Below, piece after piece: positions 34,186-43,087 of a stretch of 64,000 nucleotides of DNA. The translations under genes were made by a program, and so were the position numbers. Each line of letters starts with the position of its first letter. Position 1 is the first letter of the stretch. Source of the DNA: an uncultured Pelagibacteraceae bacterium (GTDB lineage Bacteria; Pseudomonadota; Alphaproteobacteria; Pelagibacterales; Pelagibacteraceae); NCBI GenBank assembly GCA_902587145.1, contig CACIKD010000002.1, forward strand, positions 80,072 through 144,071, written 5' to 3'. The notes under the pieces are model-generated. The model was not told the DNA's origin. It made no database searches and worked only from the letters and a program-made list of their open reading frames with translations.

Positions 34186-34365
34186 ATTTCTAGGCTTTCG
34201 CCCAGAAATTTAGTAGTTTTGGTTCGTCGTTGTAGGCGCTACCGCCGAACCCACCCGATCAACCATTTTAGCGCTACTCAGTTGACCTTTCTGCCCTTTA
34301 AGCTTGAACCTCTCGGTTTTTCCTTAATTGGCCAGTTAAGAGTTGCCTCTTAATTAATTCCATTA
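34184..34365 (-). ncRNA. candidate structured RNA, unassigned
   Basis: Between two convergent genes lies an unusually GC-rich segment that folds only sensibly when read on the minus strand. Stems: TTAAGAG/CTCTTAA with GCAA loop (34336-34353), AACC/GGTT with GAGA loop (34307-34318), GGTCAAC/GTTGATC (34257-34287), GGTTCG/CGAACC (34221-34251), and a terminal AAATTTCT...AGAAATTT stem with a GGC-GAAA-GCC tip (34184-34211). Three loops are GNRA tetraloops only in this orientation. No 6S, tmRNA, SRP or RNase P signatures seen. Ends are approximate. A 3' untranslated region of mnmA is the alternative. Confidence 0.6.
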
Positions 34366-34422
34366 AATCATATTAAAAAAAAATATGTATCACTTATTAG
34401 TTGACTTAAATTTGCTTGTGAA

Positions 34423-35553
34423 TTAGGTGGATAAATTTTTATTAAATGTCTTGTCGATCCACCCCCCACCTAAAACTTTATCCCCAGCCTCATCATTTAA
34501 ATAGAATACACATGCTTGACCAGGTGAAATACCGCTTTCCCCATCTAAAATATTTACCTCAGCTTTATTAGTATTAATTTTTACTTTGGCTCTAAGTAAC
34601 TTTCCAGTAGATCTGACTTTAATTTTAATTTCTTTTTCTAACTCGTTCTTACTTCCTAGAATATTTAATTCTCTCAAAATTATTTTATTTATTTTTAATG
34701 CCTCCTTTGGGCCAACAACTATAGTATTATTGTTGTTGTCTATTTTTATTACATAAAGTGGATCTTTATCAGCAATTTTAATTCCCCTTCTTTGTCCAAT
34801 AGTGTAATTAATTATTCCGTCATGTTGCCCTATTACTTTTCCTTTAATATCTATAATTTTTCCAGGATTAAAAGACTCTGGTCTAAATTTTTTTATTACT
34901 GAGCTATAGTCACCATTGGGGACAAAACAAATGTCTTGGCTATCCGGTTTTTCAGCTACATTAAGATTGAGTTTTTTTGCTATATTTCTTGTTTCCATTT
35001 TTTCAATGTCTCCTAAAGGAAATCTTAAAAAATCAAGTTGGTCTTGGGTTGTGCTAAATAAAAAATAGCTTTGATCTCTGGAAAAATCCTTAGCTCTATA
35101 CATAGAGCTTTTTCCGTTAGTTTGAATCCTCTTAATATAATGACCTGTTATTAATGCGTCTGCTTTTAGATCTTTTGAATATTTGAATAAATCTCTAAAT
35201 TTAACTGTTTGATTGCATTGGACGCAAGGTATTGGAGTTTCTCCTGAAGAATAACTTTCTATAAAATTATCTATGACTTCTTGCTTAAATTTTTTTTGAT
35301 AATATAAAATTTCATGATTTATGTTTAATTGCTCAGAAACTCTTTTGGCGTCCAAAATGTCCTGTCCCGCACAACACTGTCTTCCCTCTTTGGATTGCTT
35401 AGCGTCGTCATATAATTTTAAAGTAATTCCTGTGACGTCATATCCCTCTTCTTTCATTAAACCTGCTACAACAGAAGAGTCTACGCCTCCAGACATAGCT
35501 ACAACCACTTTTGTTTTTTTTTTCGGCTTATTTATTCCTAGAGAATTGATCAT
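34423..35553 (-). CDS. mnmA: tRNA-specific 2-thiouridylase
   Basis: 376 residues, full family length. PP-loop SGGVDSS at 21-27, catalytic cysteine pair in [14 protein letters not shown] (near 112) and SQDICFVP (near 206), and tRNA-binding TGHYIKR. It adds sulfur to U34 of Lys, Glu and Gln tRNAs using ATP and a persulfide donor. It is alone on its strand here; a DUF3553 gene diverges from it 37 bases upstream. Downstream on the same strand is the candidate structured RNA. Confidence 0.92.
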   Translation of the reverse strand: MINSLGINKPKKKTKVVVAMSGGVDSSVVAGLMKEEGYDVTGITLKLYDDAKQSKEGRQCCAGQDILDAKRVSEQLNINHEILYYQKKFKQEVIDNFIESYSSGETPIPCVQCNQTVKFRDLFKYSKDLKADALITGHYIKRIQTNGKSSMYRAKDFSRDQSYFLFSTTQDQLDFLRFPLGDIEKMETRNIAKKLNLNVAEKPDSQDICFVPNGDYSSVIKKFRPESFNPGKIIDIKGKVIGQHDGIINYTIGQRRGIKIADKDPLYVIKIDNNNNTIVVGPKEALKINKIILRELNILGSKNELEKEIKIKVRSTGKLLRAKVKINTNKAEVNILDGESGISPGQACVFYLNDEAGDKVLGGGWIDKTFNKNLST

Positions 35554-35590
35554 ATAAAGTATATATTATATATATTATTTAATTTCCATA

Positions 35591-35770
35591 ATGCAATTTG
35601 ATCTTGAGCCAGGCGATTTCGTAATAAACCCTAGGAACAAAGAGTGGGGAACAGGGCAAATACAATCGATTATAAAAAATAAGATAACAGTTAATTTTCA
35701 GAATAGTGGAAAACAGGTTATTGATGTTAATCACATAATTTTAGAAAAGGTGAATATAAATGAAAATTGA
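35591..35770 (+). CDS. DUF3553 family small protein
   Basis: 59 residues. The sequence FDLEPGDFVINPRNKEWGTGQ followed by strand-rich ITVNFQNSGKQVIDVNH is the compact SH3-like layout of alphaproteobacterial DUF3553 proteins (xPGDxVxxPxxxxWGxGQV...VNFEHAGK). Function unknown. Its frame overlaps the start of the cysQ gene by 11 bases, so the two are coupled. Confidence 0.75.
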   Translation: MQFDLEPGDFVINPRNKEWGTGQIQSIIKNKITVNFQNSGKQVIDVNHIILEKVNINEN

Positions 35771-36536
35771 TTATAAAAAGATTACTGAAAAACTAATTCC
35801 TATTTTTGAAGAAGCGGGCCAAGTGTCGATAGATTTGTATAACAAAGGACTAAAGATTGAAATTAAAGAGGATGGATCACCAGTTAGTAATGGAGATTTA
35901 AAAGTTAATGAGATAATTAGTAAAAGAATTGAGCAACTTACACCGGACATTCCTATTATTTCAGAAGAAACTGTTAATATAAAAGTAAAAAATAATAATT
36001 CTGTTTTTTGGTTAATTGATCCAATTGATGGAACAAAAGAATATATATCTGGAAAAGATGAATACACTTTAAATGCAGCTTTAGTAGTTAATAAAAAACC
36101 TATTATAGGCTTGGTGGGTGTTCCAAAAAAAAAACAATTATTTTATTCTTACGCTATAGGTCAAAGTTTTATAAGACAGAACGGTGATGATAAAAAAATA
36201 GATTGTAAAAAAAAAAATAATAGAAATAATATTATTGCAGTTTCTAGCATGAGCAAACCACCAGAATTAATAATGAAAAAATTAAATGAGTATAACGTTT
36301 CCTCAATTGCAAAAGTCGCTAGCTCATATAAATTTTGTCTTATTGCAGATGGTACTTTTGATATTTATGCAGCAAAAGAAAGAGCTAATGAGTGGGATTA
36401 TGCTGCAGGTCATGCTATTGCTGAAAATGCAGGAGCAATTATAACTACTTTAGATAATCAGCCTTTTTTGTATGGAAAAGAAGATTATAGAAATCCAAGT
36501 TTATTAATGCTTAGGTCAAAAAATTTAAATGACTAA
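35760..36536 (+). CDS. cysQ: 3'(2'),5'-bisphosphate nucleotidase / inositol monophosphatase family (CysQ)
   Basis: 258 residues. Metal-site motifs are ISEET near residue 69, WLIDPIDGTKEYISG near 86-100 and the C-terminal ERANEWDYAAGHAI. Aromatic and Glu features fit CysQ, which hydrolyses PAP to AMP, though other bisphosphatases share the fold. No sulfate assimilation genes are seen, so its substrate in this organism is an open point. A 44-residue membrane peptide gene overlaps its last codons. Confidence 0.8.
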   Translation: MKIDYKKITEKLIPIFEEAGQVSIDLYNKGLKIEIKEDGSPVSNGDLKVNEIISKRIEQLTPDIPIISEETVNIKVKNNNSVFWLIDPIDGTKEYISGKDEYTLNAALVVNKKPIIGLVGVPKKKQLFYSYAIGQSFIRQNGDDKKIDCKKKNNRNNIIAVSSMSKPPELIMKKLNEYNVSSIAKVASSYKFCLIADGTFDIYAAKERANEWDYAAGHAIAENAGAIITTLDNQPFLYGKEDYRNPSLLMLRSKNLND

Positions 36537-36663
36537 AACAATTTTAATTATAGTTATATCAGTTGCTATTTTTGGTTTAATAGTTTTTGTTCTTGTAAGA
36601 AATGCTTTAAAAAGAAAAATTGATCAACTGGTCGAAGATGAAAAATCAAACAATTTTGATTAA
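36529..36663 (+). CDS. single-pass membrane micropeptide
   Basis: 44 codons beginning in the end of cysQ (8-base overlap) and ending inside the convergent recX stop region (18-base overlap). One hydrophobic helix (TILIIVISVAIFGLIVFVLV, 3-22) then a charged tail KRKIDQLVEDEKSNN. Nothing distinctive; probably a real small membrane protein because of the tight coupling. Confidence 0.5.
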   Translation: MTKTILIIVISVAIFGLIVFVLVRNALKRKIDQLVEDEKSNNFD

Positions 36664-37209
36664 TTTTTGAAACTCTTCTTGCTCTAAATTTAAAACTCTT
36701 TTAGATAGGTCATAATCAAATCCTGCTCTAGCTAGAACGCCCATATCTTTTTTATAAAATAACTCCCTATTTGCATTTGGTCTTATAGCTCCAATGCGTC
36801 TTCTTTTGCATAGCTTTAGAGCAGATACAAAATCTGGCTCTATCTCTTTATTCTTAATTTTTTCTATACTTTGTTTAATAAATTTTTGATCTATCCCTTT
36901 CATCCTAAGTGATTGATTAATCTTATTTAGTGAATAGCCTCTTCTTAATAATGTTCTTGATTTTGAATCTGAATACAATTCGTCATTTAAAAATTTATTT
37001 TGTTCTAAACTAAACAAAACATTATCAATTAATTCTGAAATTTCTTTTTTTGATTTTGTGGTTTTAAATTTAATTAAAACTTTTTTCATTAAATAGACTT
37101 TTAACTGTTGTTTAGATGGACTATATTTTTCAATATATGAGTAAGCCATATCCTTTAAAGCTGTGCTGAGCTCATCAAAATCTTTTTTATTAGATGTGGG
37201 ATTCATCAT
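36646..37209 (-). CDS. recX: RecX-family regulator of RecA
   Basis: 187 residues made of three-helix repeats. Characteristic C-terminal MGVLARAGFDYDLSKRVL and the repeat SLRMKGIDQKFIKQSI. RecX binds RecA filaments and inhibits or modulates recombination. No recA is adjacent in the window. Highly basic and Lys-rich even by local standards. Confidence 0.8.
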   Translation of the reverse strand: MMNPTSNKKDFDELSTALKDMAYSYIEKYSPSKQQLKVYLMKKVLIKFKTTKSKKEISELIDNVLFSLEQNKFLNDELYSDSKSRTLLRRGYSLNKINQSLRMKGIDQKFIKQSIEKIKNKEIEPDFVSALKLCKRRRIGAIRPNANRELFYKKDMGVLARAGFDYDLSKRVLNLEQEEFQKLIKIV

Positions 37210-37232
37210 TCTAATATACTATATTATTTTAA

Positions 37233-37703
37233 ATGATAAATAACTTTGAAGAATATTTAACTTTAGAAAACATATTCCTTTTCTCTAATTGGGGTGTAAT
37301 ACCTTTTTGGTTGCTTTTACTATTTTCACCCAATAGTACACTTACACGTTTTTTAGTACATTCTATTATAATTCCTTTAATACTTGGTATTGCTTACATA
37401 TTTGTCGTTTATCAAATCTATTTAAATGATAATTTTTTAGAAGGATTTGGACTGTACTTAGGAATTGAAAATCTTTATGCAATTTTTTCTGACGAAAATT
37501 TCTTATTAATTTTTTGGTTGCATTTTCTTTCAATCAGTTTGTTTGTGGGTGCATGGATCGCGAGAGATTCGATGAGATATTCTATACCAAAGTTTTTGAC
37601 TGCATTGTCACTAATAATAACCTATTTTACTGGCCCACTTGGAATATTTGTATATTGGGTGATTAGAATTTTCTTTGCTAAAAAAGTTTCATTAAATGAA
37701 TAA
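37233..37703 (+). CDS. ABA4-like (DUF4281) membrane protein
   Basis: 156 residues with four to five membrane helices. Sequence LFSNWGVIPFWLLLLFSPN at about 17 and TYFTGPLGIFVYWVIR near the end fit the ABA4-like family, named for a plant neoxanthin-synthesis protein; the bacterial function is unknown. It starts 23 bases from the divergent recX and overlaps the start of the next gene by 8 bases. Confidence 0.75.
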   Translation: MINNFEEYLTLENIFLFSNWGVIPFWLLLLFSPNSTLTRFLVHSIIIPLILGIAYIFVVYQIYLNDNFLEGFGLYLGIENLYAIFSDENFLLIFWLHFLSISLFVGAWIARDSMRYSIPKFLTALSLIITYFTGPLGIFVYWVIRIFFAKKVSLNE

Positions 37704-38283
37704 ATCTTTTGATTTTTATTTTGATTTTATTAGTCCGTATGCGTTCATTGCTCATAATAAAATAAAAAAAATTGAAAAAGAATATATGTTTAAAATTAAC
37801 TACCAACCTATTCTATTAGGTGGGCTTCATAACTTACATGAAATTAAAGCTCCAGCTTTCATACCGTCTAAAGCTAAATTTATGATTAGAGATTGTAAGA
37901 TGGTTGCTGAAAAAAACAAAATAAATTTTAAGTTCAATTCTTATTTCCCAATAAAAAGTTTAAATCTAATGAGAGGTGTATTTGTTGCTGCAGAAGACGG
38001 TATTAAAGACTTATACATTGACAAAATATTTAACGCAGTGTGGGGTGACGGTCTTAATATGAACGATGATGTTGTAATTGAAAAAGTTTTAAAGAATATA
38101 GACATAAATCCAAAAACGTTTATTTTAAGATCACAAAGTCAAAATATTAAAGATCAATTAAGATCTAAAACTAACGATGCTTATAAAAAAGGAATTTTTG
38201 GAGCTCCGACTTTTATAGTTAAAGATAAAATTTTTTGGGGTCAAGACAGGCTCCAATACGCCATTGCCGAGGCAGTAAAATAA
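37696..38283 (+). CDS. DsbA-family 2-hydroxychromene-2-carboxylate isomerase-like protein
   Basis: 195 residues of the thioredoxin-like kappa-GST/HCCA isomerase class: N-terminal FDFYFDFISPYAFIAHN with Ser in place of redox cysteines, then the HCCA-type helical insert. C-terminal GIFGAPTFIVKDKIFWGQDRL is the glutathione-binding cis-Pro loop. It likely performs a glutathione-dependent isomerisation of an unsaturated aldehyde or acid; substrate unknown. Converges on the rhodanese gene with touching stops. Confidence 0.75.
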   Translation: MNKSFDFYFDFISPYAFIAHNKIKKIEKEYMFKINYQPILLGGLHNLHEIKAPAFIPSKAKFMIRDCKMVAEKNKINFKFNSYFPIKSLNLMRGVFVAAEDGIKDLYIDKIFNAVWGDGLNMNDDVVIEKVLKNIDINPKTFILRSQSQNIKDQLRSKTNDAYKKGIFGAPTFIVKDKIFWGQDRLQYAIAEAVK

Positions 38284-38682
38284 TTATTTTTTCTCTTTAT
38301 TTACTACTTCAAGACCTACATTTTTTAACGCATCAAATCCTCCAGATGCATTTGCAACATTTTTAAAACCCATCTCTTTAAGGGCTTTAGTAGCGAGTGC
38401 TGATCTAAATCCCAAAGCACAGAATAAAACAATATTTTTCATTTCACCAATTTTTTTTTCTTGAAAATAAGAACTTTGTGGATCTAACCAAAACTCTAAC
38501 ATGCCACGAGGAATATGAATTGAATTTTTGATTGTACCCTCTTTCCATAATTCTCTTATATCTCTAATATCTATTAATGTTATATCTCCTTTTTCATAAG
38601 AAGACTTGACTTCTTCAGCACTTAAAACTTTTATTTCCTTGTTTGCTTCATCAACAAGCTCTTTAGATGACTTTATATTCAT
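38284..38682 (-). CDS. rhodanese-domain protein
   Basis: 132-residue single rhodanese domain. The active-site loop is CALGFRS with Cys88, and DIRDIRELWKEGTIKNSIHIP earlier is the typical CDC25-like motif. It transfers sulfane sulfur, or may be a carrier for tRNA thiolation or cluster assembly. Convergent with the DsbA-type gene; 33 bases from the divergent glycosyltransferase-like gene. Confidence 0.85.
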   Translation of the reverse strand: MNIKSSKELVDEANKEIKVLSAEEVKSSYEKGDITLIDIRDIRELWKEGTIKNSIHIPRGMLEFWLDPQSSYFQEKKIGEMKNIVLFCALGFRSALATKALKEMGFKNVANASGGFDALKNVGLEVVNKEKK

Positions 38683-38715
38683 GATAGTAAGATATTAGAT
38701 TAAGATTAGATTGCA

Positions 38716-39738
38716 ATGAGACAAATAGAAAAAACTTATAAAAAAGGTGTTCTGAGAAAACTCTTAATCAAAATATGTAGATTGTTGGGTTATGAGCTTA
38801 TTGATCAATCAGACATGTCATTTATTACATCATTTAATAAGGAAAATGCATCAATAGTCGGTAAAAAATCGATAACTTTACCCTTGGGAGAAATAAAGAT
38901 TAAGCGAAAAATACGTAGCCTAGATGTTATCTTGAAAACATGTACAGGAGTTAATTTGGTTTCTCAGAATAAAAAAAGAATATTTGAGCACAAAAAATCG
39001 GAATATACATTTAGAACAATTAATTCACTCCTAAAAAGTTTAAAAAAATCCCAACAGAATATAAATAATATTGATTTACAGATTACAATTATAGATTCCG
39101 GATCTTCAAAAGAAGACAAAGAATTAATGCGAGAAATCTTAGAAAAATCAAAATTTAAATTTAATTTTATAGAATTAAATTTAAGCGATTTTTTACAAAG
39201 AATAAAAGTTATAAAAAAAAATAATACTCAAATAGAAAATAATATGAAATCGACAATGGCAAGTATTATAAAGTCTTTTGAAATATCAAAAAATTTTGAT
39301 GATTTAGTTTATTTTGTTGAAGATGATTACATCCATAGTGATGATTGTATTTCTGAGATGCTATCAGTTTATGAAAAATTTTCGACTATTTTTGAAGATG
39401 AAGTTTTTATAGTACCAGTTGATTATCCGTATTTATATCAAAAAAATCAGTCTACCAATGTACTTATAGGTCAAAAATATCACTGGAGATCTGTAAAAGA
39501 GTCTCTGTTAACATTTTTAACAAGTAAAAAAATGATAAATAAATATTATAATGAACTTATAAAAATGGGTGAAATTGAACATGAGCCGTATGAAACAATA
39601 CTTCACAATATTTATGACAAGGAAAAATGTTTTTCTCCTATTCCTTCTCTGGCACTACATTGCACTAACGTAAATTCTGTATTTGGATTATCTCCAACAA
39701 TAGATTTTAAAAAGTTATGGGAAGAAAGTAAATTATAA
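38716..39738 (+). CDS. GT-A fold glycosyltransferase-like protein
   Basis: 340 residues. Central region reads like a GT-A transferase: strand ITIIDSGSSKEDKELM near residue 128 (family 2-like), and DLVYFVEDDYIHSDD near 206, whose acidic DDY resembles the metal-binding DxD motif. The first 60 residues are a basic, possibly membrane-associated leader. The substrate is unknown. It is followed by a strong hairpin terminator and faces the amt genes. Confidence 0.6.
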   Translation: MRQIEKTYKKGVLRKLLIKICRLLGYELIDQSDMSFITSFNKENASIVGKKSITLPLGEIKIKRKIRSLDVILKTCTGVNLVSQNKKRIFEHKKSEYTFRTINSLLKSLKKSQQNINNIDLQITIIDSGSSKEDKELMREILEKSKFKFNFIELNLSDFLQRIKVIKKNNTQIENNMKSTMASIIKSFEISKNFDDLVYFVEDDYIHSDDCISEMLSVYEKFSTIFEDEVFIVPVDYPYLYQKNQSTNVLIGQKYHWRSVKESLLTFLTSKKMINKYYNELIKMGEIEHEPYETILHNIYDKEKCFSPIPSLALHCTNVNSVFGLSPTIDFKKLWEESKL

Positions 39739-39766
39739 ATAAGGCCCGATTTCTCGAGCCTTATTT
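39737..39766. terminator. hairpin terminator between glycosyltransferase and amt genes
   Basis: Nine-base-pair stem AAATAAGGC / GCCTTATTT around a 12-base loop, spanning the stop codon of the plus-strand glycosyltransferase-like gene. AT-rich flanks on both sides make it plausible as a bidirectional terminator shared with the convergent amt gene. Confidence 0.7.
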
Positions 39767-39788
39767 AAATTACAAACTATCAGAAAAA

Positions 39789-41072
39789 TTAATCTCTAAT
39801 GGAATAAGCTGACACACCGACTTCAGCTTTATCTGTTCCTAGTCTTTCAGCAGATTTACTAATTCTTAAACCAACAGTTTCTTTAAGAATTCTAAATACT
39901 GCATAAGATAATACAAAACTAAAAACACATACTGAAATTACGCCAATAAACTGTATTGTAAAATTTGTATCATTATTACTTAATGGTACAACTAAAGTTC
40001 CAAAAATACCTGCGAACATATGTACCGGAATAGCTCCAACAACATCGTCCAAGGCTTTGCTTTCTAAGAATTTAGTTCCAAAATACATTATAACCGCACC
40101 AGTTGCTCCAATGCACATAGCAAGTATTGGACCCGGTGTTAGTGGCTCAGCTGTAATAGCAACTAATCCTGCAAGAGCACCGTTTAACATCATAACAATA
40201 TCAGTTTTGCCATTTAATAAACGAGTCAAGGCTGCACCGGCTACTGTACCAGCCGCTCCAGCTAAGTGAGTGTTAACTGCAATTTTACTAATTGCATTTA
40301 CATCATCAAAAGTTCCCATAGCTAATTGACTGAAACCATTAAATCCAAACCATCCAAACCATAATAAGAATGTTCCTAATGTTACTAGTGGAATACTAGA
40401 AGCTGCAAAAGGTTCCATAGATCTTTTTTGTCCTCTTGGACCAAATCTTCCCTCTCGCGCGCCTAATACAATTACTCCAGCTAAAGCTGCAGCGCCACCA
40501 CATGCATGGACAAGTGTAGACCCAGCAAAATCAGAAAAGCCAGCTGTGCTTAACCATCCGCCTCCCCATTGCCATCCCATTGAAATTGGATAAATTAAAC
40601 CTGCCATAAAAGCTGCAAATATGAAAAACGGCCAAATCTTTATTCGCTCCGCTACTGCACCTGAAACTATTGAAGCTGTTGCACAAACAAACATGGTTTG
40701 AAAAAACCAATCGGAATGTCCAGAATAACCAGTTCCCATTTCAGTACCATCACTCCATATTGAGAACGAACCAATATATCCGCCTTCAGGAATTCCATAT
40801 GCTAAATTATAACCAACTAAAAAAAACACTATTGAACAAATTGCAAATTTACCTATATTTTTTGCTGCTATTGTAGAAACACTTTTTGTTGTTACAAGTC
40901 CACTTTCTAACATACAAAATCCAGCTGCCATAAAAGCAACTAAAACCCCGCCAATATAAAATGCTAATGAATTAAAAATATATTGACCCTCTTCAGACAT
41001 TGTAGTTTCTGCGAAACTTGATGTCGTTAAAATTGATAAAAATATTAAAATTAAAATTAAACTTTTTCTCAT
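39789..41072 (-). CDS. amt: ammonium transporter (Amt)
   Basis: 427 residues from the ATG at 41072, which has a strong ribosome site GAGGGGG; an upstream start would add 23 residues of unlikely leader. A signal-like N-terminal helix is followed by 11 membrane helices. Typical Amt pieces are AGFCMLESGLVTTKSV, DFAGSTLVHACGGAAALAG with the pore His, and GYNLAYGIPEGG. It transports ammonium in the inner membrane. It is a tandem paralogue of the gene 170 bases upstream. Confidence 0.9.
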   Translation of the reverse strand: MRKSLILILIFLSILTTSSFAETTMSEEGQYIFNSLAFYIGGVLVAFMAAGFCMLESGLVTTKSVSTIAAKNIGKFAICSIVFFLVGYNLAYGIPEGGYIGSFSIWSDGTEMGTGYSGHSDWFFQTMFVCATASIVSGAVAERIKIWPFFIFAAFMAGLIYPISMGWQWGGGWLSTAGFSDFAGSTLVHACGGAAALAGVIVLGAREGRFGPRGQKRSMEPFAASSIPLVTLGTFLLWFGWFGFNGFSQLAMGTFDDVNAISKIAVNTHLAGAAGTVAGAALTRLLNGKTDIVMMLNGALAGLVAITAEPLTPGPILAMCIGATGAVIMYFGTKFLESKALDDVVGAIPVHMFAGIFGTLVVPLSNNDTNFTIQFIGVISVCVFSFVLSYAVFRILKETVGLRISKSAERLGTDKAEVGVSAYSIRD

Positions 41073-41157
41073 TTTTCCCCCTCGTTGACATGCGTATTTC
41101 ATTTTTAAGTAAGTTGTAAAATAGTGACTATGGCATAACACATATGTAAAATTTGCA

Positions 41158-41189
41158 TAAAAAAAAGGCCCAGCGGGGGGCTGGGCCTT
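41158..41189 (-). terminator. intrinsic terminator after the upstream amt gene
   Basis: GC-rich stem AAGGCCCAGC / GCTGGGCCTT around a CCCC loop followed on the minus strand by eight Ts (41158-41165). It separates the two amt genes, so the downstream copy must have its own promoter in the roughly 85 bases between it and this hairpin. Confidence 0.9.
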
Positions 41190-41234
41190 AAGTTTTCTCC
41201 AACTAACGAGGGAGGAGATAAGTTAGAAATTTTA

Positions 41235-42527
41235 TTAGTCTCTTATACCGTAAGCTATTACACCAACTTCTGCTTTGTCAGTTCCTAGTCTTTCAGCTTC
41301 TTTACTAATTCTTAATCCAATTGTGCTCTTTATAGCTTGGAAAACAATTAGTGAGACTACAAATACGAATACAACAACTGAAATTGTTCCTAAGAATTGA
41401 GCTCCAAAAGAAACATCTCCATTTGTTAATGGTACTGCTAATGTACCCCATACACCAGCTACTAAGTGAGCAGGTATGGCTCCAACAACATCATCGATTT
41501 TTAATTTGAACAATAATTTCGTTGAGAAATACATTAATATTCCTGCTATTGCTCCGATGAAAATTGCTGCTAATGGACTTGGTGTTAACGGTTCAGCAGT
41601 GATACCCACTAATCCTGCGATAGCTCCATTTAACATCATGACCACATCAGTTTTACCACCAATCAATCTTGACATTGTTGCAGCAGCTAATACTCCACCA
41701 CCTGCAGCTAAATTCGTATTGATATAAATTGTTGCGACTGAAGACACATCTTCAAGTGTTCCAGCGGCCAATTGCGATCCACCATTGAAACCAAACCAAC
41801 CTAACCAAAGTATAAATACTCCTAAAGTTGCTAATGGAATTGATGATGCCGCGAACGGTGCCATCGGTTTAGCTTCGCCTTTTCCTGAGAATCTACCAGT
41901 TCTAGCACCTAATATTATCGCACCTGCAAGAGCCGCAGCTCCTCCAGCAGCATGTACTAATGTTGAACCAGCAAAGTCTGAAAATCCAGCAACCGATAAC
42001 CATCCGCCACCCCACTGCCAACCCATTGAAATTGGATAAATAATTCCAGTTAAAATAGCTGCAAATAGGAAGAACGGCCAAATTTTAATTCTTTCTGCTA
42101 ACGTACCAGAAACGATAGACATTGTAGTAGCACAGAACACCATTTGGAAGAACCAATCAGAACCATCAGAATATCCTGTATCTAATGATGAATTATCACT
42201 CCATGGTGTGAATGAGCCTATATATCCGCCTTCTGGAATACCGTAAGCTAAGTTGTAACCAACCAACCAGAACATAACTCCGGCGATTGAATAAAGACCT
42301 ATATTTTTTGCACAGATTGCTGATACAGATTTTGATGTTACTAATCCTGACTCTAACATTGCGAAACCTGCGGCCATCCACATGACCAAGAAACCTGACA
42401 TTAAAAATAGTAGGGTATTAAATATATATTGTACTTCTGCTGATACAGTTGTTTCTGCGTAACCTAATCCTGCGAAACCAAAGTATAGTGCTGCTCCAGC
42501 AAAAAAGTAACCTAAGTATTTTTTCAT
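41235..42527 (-). CDS. amt: ammonium transporter (Amt), second copy
   Basis: 430 residues, very similar to the gene downstream. Shared cores are AAGFAMLESGLVTSKSVSAI, DFAGSTLVHAAGGAAALAGA and LRISKEAERLGTDKAEVGV at the C-terminus, which overlies the trimer cytoplasmic face. Differences cluster in the N-terminal signal segment and in periplasmic loops. Two copies may have different affinity or be controlled separately. No glnK is found within the window. Confidence 0.9.
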   Translation of the reverse strand: MKKYLGYFFAGAALYFGFAGLGYAETTVSAEVQYIFNTLLFLMSGFLVMWMAAGFAMLESGLVTSKSVSAICAKNIGLYSIAGVMFWLVGYNLAYGIPEGGYIGSFTPWSDNSSLDTGYSDGSDWFFQMVFCATTMSIVSGTLAERIKIWPFFLFAAILTGIIYPISMGWQWGGGWLSVAGFSDFAGSTLVHAAGGAAALAGAIILGARTGRFSGKGEAKPMAPFAASSIPLATLGVFILWLGWFGFNGGSQLAAGTLEDVSSVATIYINTNLAAGGGVLAAATMSRLIGGKTDVVMMLNGAIAGLVGITAEPLTPSPLAAIFIGAIAGILMYFSTKLLFKLKIDDVVGAIPAHLVAGVWGTLAVPLTNGDVSFGAQFLGTISVVVFVFVVSLIVFQAIKSTIGLRISKEAERLGTDKAEVGVIAYGIRD

Positions 42528-42624
42528 AACACTCCCTTGTTTAATTAAAGTGTGCTTATAAAATTTTAAAAATTAAATGAGGAGTGATTTGTCTTAAAAT
42601 GAGCTATGCAGTTTTTGCAAGTAG

Positions 42625-42661
42625 TTTAGCCCTTATTTGATTTTTTCAAATAAGGGCTAAA
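42625..42661. terminator. perfect 16-bp hairpin between amt and hupB
   Basis: TTTAGCCCTTATTTGA and its exact complement TCAAATAAGGGCTAAA around a five-T loop. It lies 9 bases after the hupB stop and also upstream of the amt start. Length and T-rich flanks suit termination of hupB, though a T-tract is weak on the minus strand. Confidence 0.65.
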
Positions 42662-42669
42662 AATAAGAT

Positions 42670-42945
42670 TTAACGGTTAAACATTTCTTTTAAGCTTTTA
42701 GCAGGTAAAAACTTAACTTTTTGAGAAGCTGCTATTTGAATGGACTCACCTGTTCTTGGATTTCGACCTACTCTAGCTTTTCTTTTAGCTACTTTATAAG
42801 TACCAAAACCTGCAATTTTTACAGTATCGTCATTCTTTAGCGCATCTAAAATAATAGTCGTAATTGAGTCAAAAGTTCTTTCAGCATCAGCTTTACTCTG
42901 GCCCAATGTGGACGATATTTTTGCTACTAGTTGTTTTTTATTCAT
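42670..42945 (-). CDS. hupB: HU-family DNA-binding protein
   Basis: 91 residues of the HU/IHF family: MNKKQLVAKISSTLGQSKAD at the start and GRNPRTGESIQIAASQKVKF in the DNA-binding arm. It bends and compacts DNA. Stand-alone gene in this window with its own 142-base upstream region that contains several inverted repeats. Confidence 0.92.
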   Translation of the reverse strand: MNKKQLVAKISSTLGQSKADAERTFDSITTIILDALKNDDTVKIAGFGTYKVAKRKARVGRNPRTGESIQIAASQKVKFLPAKSLKEMFNR

Positions 42946-43023
42946 TTTTGCCCCTAGGTTAATTCTAATCTCAACAAAAACTGAGCAAAATCAACATTAT
43001 TTTTAGTATTAAACAATTATATT

Positions 43024-43081
43024 AACACTAAATATAGTGTTTAAAAAAGTGTTGATTTTACTTGCTTTTTTGCGAGTAAAA
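43024..43081. repeat. inverted repeats upstream of hupB, downstream of rseP
   Basis: Two hairpins in the gap: AACACTA AATA TAGTGTT (43024-43041) and TTTTACTTGC TTTTTT GCGAGTAAAA (43056-43081). The second could terminate rseP transcripts coming from the right; the first may be part of the hupB regulatory region. A separate AAAATCAACA / TGTTGATTTT pair spans the gap. Confidence 0.4.
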
Positions 43082-43087
43082 AGTGGC

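Noticed and set aside
34184-34365. 6S RNA, tmRNA, SRP RNA or RNase P RNA
   Set aside because: None of the conserved core sequences of those RNAs could be found on either strand; the segment was kept as unassigned.
41073-41157. Sigma-54 or NtrC sites upstream of the amt gene
   Set aside because: No GG-N10-GC element or NtrC dyad could be seen in the gap.
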